Shown: piece after piece, positions 63,568-64,000 of the stretch | How the letters are laid out: each line of letters begins with the position of its first letter | Numbering within the stretch: the first letter of the stretch is position 1 | Origin: Hyphomonadaceae bacterium | GTDB lineage: Bacteria > Pseudomonadota > Alphaproteobacteria > Caulobacterales > Hyphomonadaceae | Length of the DNA: 64,000 nt | Direction: 5' to 3' | Assembly: GCA_030697555.1 (NCBI GenBank) | Contig: JAUYPV010000070.1 | Coordinates: forward strand, 19,347 to 83,346 | Notes under the pieces: model-generated | The model's input: only the letters and a program-made list of their open reading frames with translations | What the model was told of the DNA's origin: nothing | Database searches by the model: none | Made by a program: the position numbers and the translations under genes

Positions 63568-64000
63568 CTAGGCGAGCACCGGCGTTTTCCTCGCCCAAAT
63601 GGGGGAGGCGCAGCGAGTCCTGGCCCATCTCCGAGCAAGCTCAGGTGGGGGACCGCTATTGGGGTCGAGTCGATGGGGCAGTCCCCCACCTGATCCGGAC
63701 CGACGTTCCACCAGCGCACTTTGCGCCTCCCCCGCTCGGGGGAGGAAAGCGTTTGCGCTGTGGCGCGAGGCCTTGCTGGCGGTGATGAACCCGGCCCCTG
63801 CCGGGGCGTTCGTGGATTGGCTGTTCGGATCAGCCGGTTCTGTTTCCTTGATTGGGTCGAGCGTCTTTCCGGGCAGGGCCTGAGGCGTCTGCATCGTGTG
63901 GCATTCACGAGCGGGACGGCTGGGGATCATCCGGAAAGTTGCAGCGACGTTTGACCAGAACATCGCGATCATGCGCAGCAGCGCCTCGAGCCAAAGCCCG
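63568..64000 (-). CDS. Possible partial gene whose 3' end runs into the repeat element
   Basis: An open frame enters from the right edge (LWLEALLRMIAMFWSN, then RMIPSRPARECHTMQ and LDPIKETEPADPN) and runs on through the inverted-repeat element to 63568. The first part has a mildly coding look. The C-terminal ~70 residues are encoded by the repeat and are probably not an original part of the protein. No start is visible inside the window. Low confidence. Confidence 0.25.
   Translation of the reverse strand, partial: GLWLEALLRMIAMFWSNVAATFRMIPSRPARECHTMQTPQALPGKTLDPIKETEPADPNSQSTNAPAGAGFITASKASRHSANAFLPRAGEAQSALVERRSGSGGGLPHRLDPNSGPPPELARRWARTRCASPIWARKTPVLA
63582..63753. repeat. Composite inverted-repeat element
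   Basis: Outer arms of about 40 bases, 63582-63622 and 63711-63752, are near-perfect reverse complements (e.g. GGGGGAGGCGCA at 63601 versus TGCGCCTCCCCC at 63722). Inner 11-bp perfect arms AGGTGGGGGAC (63643-63653) and GTCCCCCACCT (63681-63691). A further short hairpin CCTCCCCC-GCTC-GGGGGAGG lies in the right arm. About 170 bases overall. This looks like a mobile or REP/MITE-type intergenic repeat. Confidence 0.7.

Overview
The window is a 64 kb piece of GC-rich chromosome from an alphaproteobacterium. Gene content points toward Caulobacterales or Hyphomonadaceae: an sdhCDA operon, an alphaproteobacterial-type Asd homologue near leuB, mesaconyl-CoA hydratase of the ethylmalonyl-CoA pathway, an intracellular PHB depolymerase with a Cys nucleophile, a DUF2793 gene-transfer-agent/phage-type protein, stand-alone receiver and Hpt proteins, and many small lipoproteins. 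The family assignment is inference. I found no rRNA, tRNA, CRISPR array, transposase or replication origin. Long open frames antisense to real genes are common because of the GC-rich third codon positions and are not listed.

Layout. 0-5.5 kb: a TAXI-type TRAP binding protein cut by the left edge, an aldo/keto reductase-TetR operon with a visible promoter and operator, CreD, a VOC protein and a PlsC-like acyltransferase. 5.5-13 kb: a stand-alone receiver, exported proteins of unknown function, an alpha/beta-hydrolase lipoprotein, zapE followed by a coupled TPR protein, NTF2-like proteins, and two related small secreted Cys-pair proteins. 13-19 kb: mdh-rfbD, an FKBP lipoprotein, a MarR/VOC divergent pair with its operator, SDR, GNAT and CHAP genes. 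19-31 kb: lipoproteins, adenine deaminase, a formyltransferase, DUF2793, a GST/TetR divergent pair, dgkA, a nitronate monooxygenase-like protein, a GST with an export signal, and leuC. 30.7-31.55 kb: an AT-richer two-gene insert, a 59-aa basic protein plus a frameshifted Rossmann-type (nucleoside deoxyribosyltransferase/TIR-like) protein. 31.5-46 kb: GFA protein, two tandem 3D-domain proteins, HhH protein, MsrQ-like protein, receiver protein, hydrolases, phaZ, a hemolysin III-like protein and leuD. 46-54 kb: leuB, a large TIR-TM-TPR protein, an Asd homologue without its catalytic residues, RarD-like transporter, an intergenic terminator that may end a small RNA, an Hpt protein and a serine hydrolase. 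54-64 kb: VOC proteins, pyridoxal kinase, a CitE-like protein, mch, a glutamine amidotransferase, sdhCDA, and a composite inverted-repeat element where sdhB would often be found.

How genes may work together. PhaZ feeds acetyl-CoA units; Mch and the CitE-like protein fit acetyl-CoA assimilation by the ethylmalonyl-CoA pathway; Mdh and Sdh are the adjoining TCA steps. LeuC, LeuD and LeuB form the leucine pathway but lie in three separate places over 18 kb. VOC, GST and NTF2-like folds are over-represented, suggesting detoxification or small-molecule chemistry.

The best candidates for something undescribed are the two-gene insert at 30.7-31.55 kb, the TIR-TM-TPR protein at 47.5-49.9 kb, the Cys- and His-less Asd, the exported GST, the two paralogous exported protein families, and the composite palindromic repeat at 63.58-63.75 kb.
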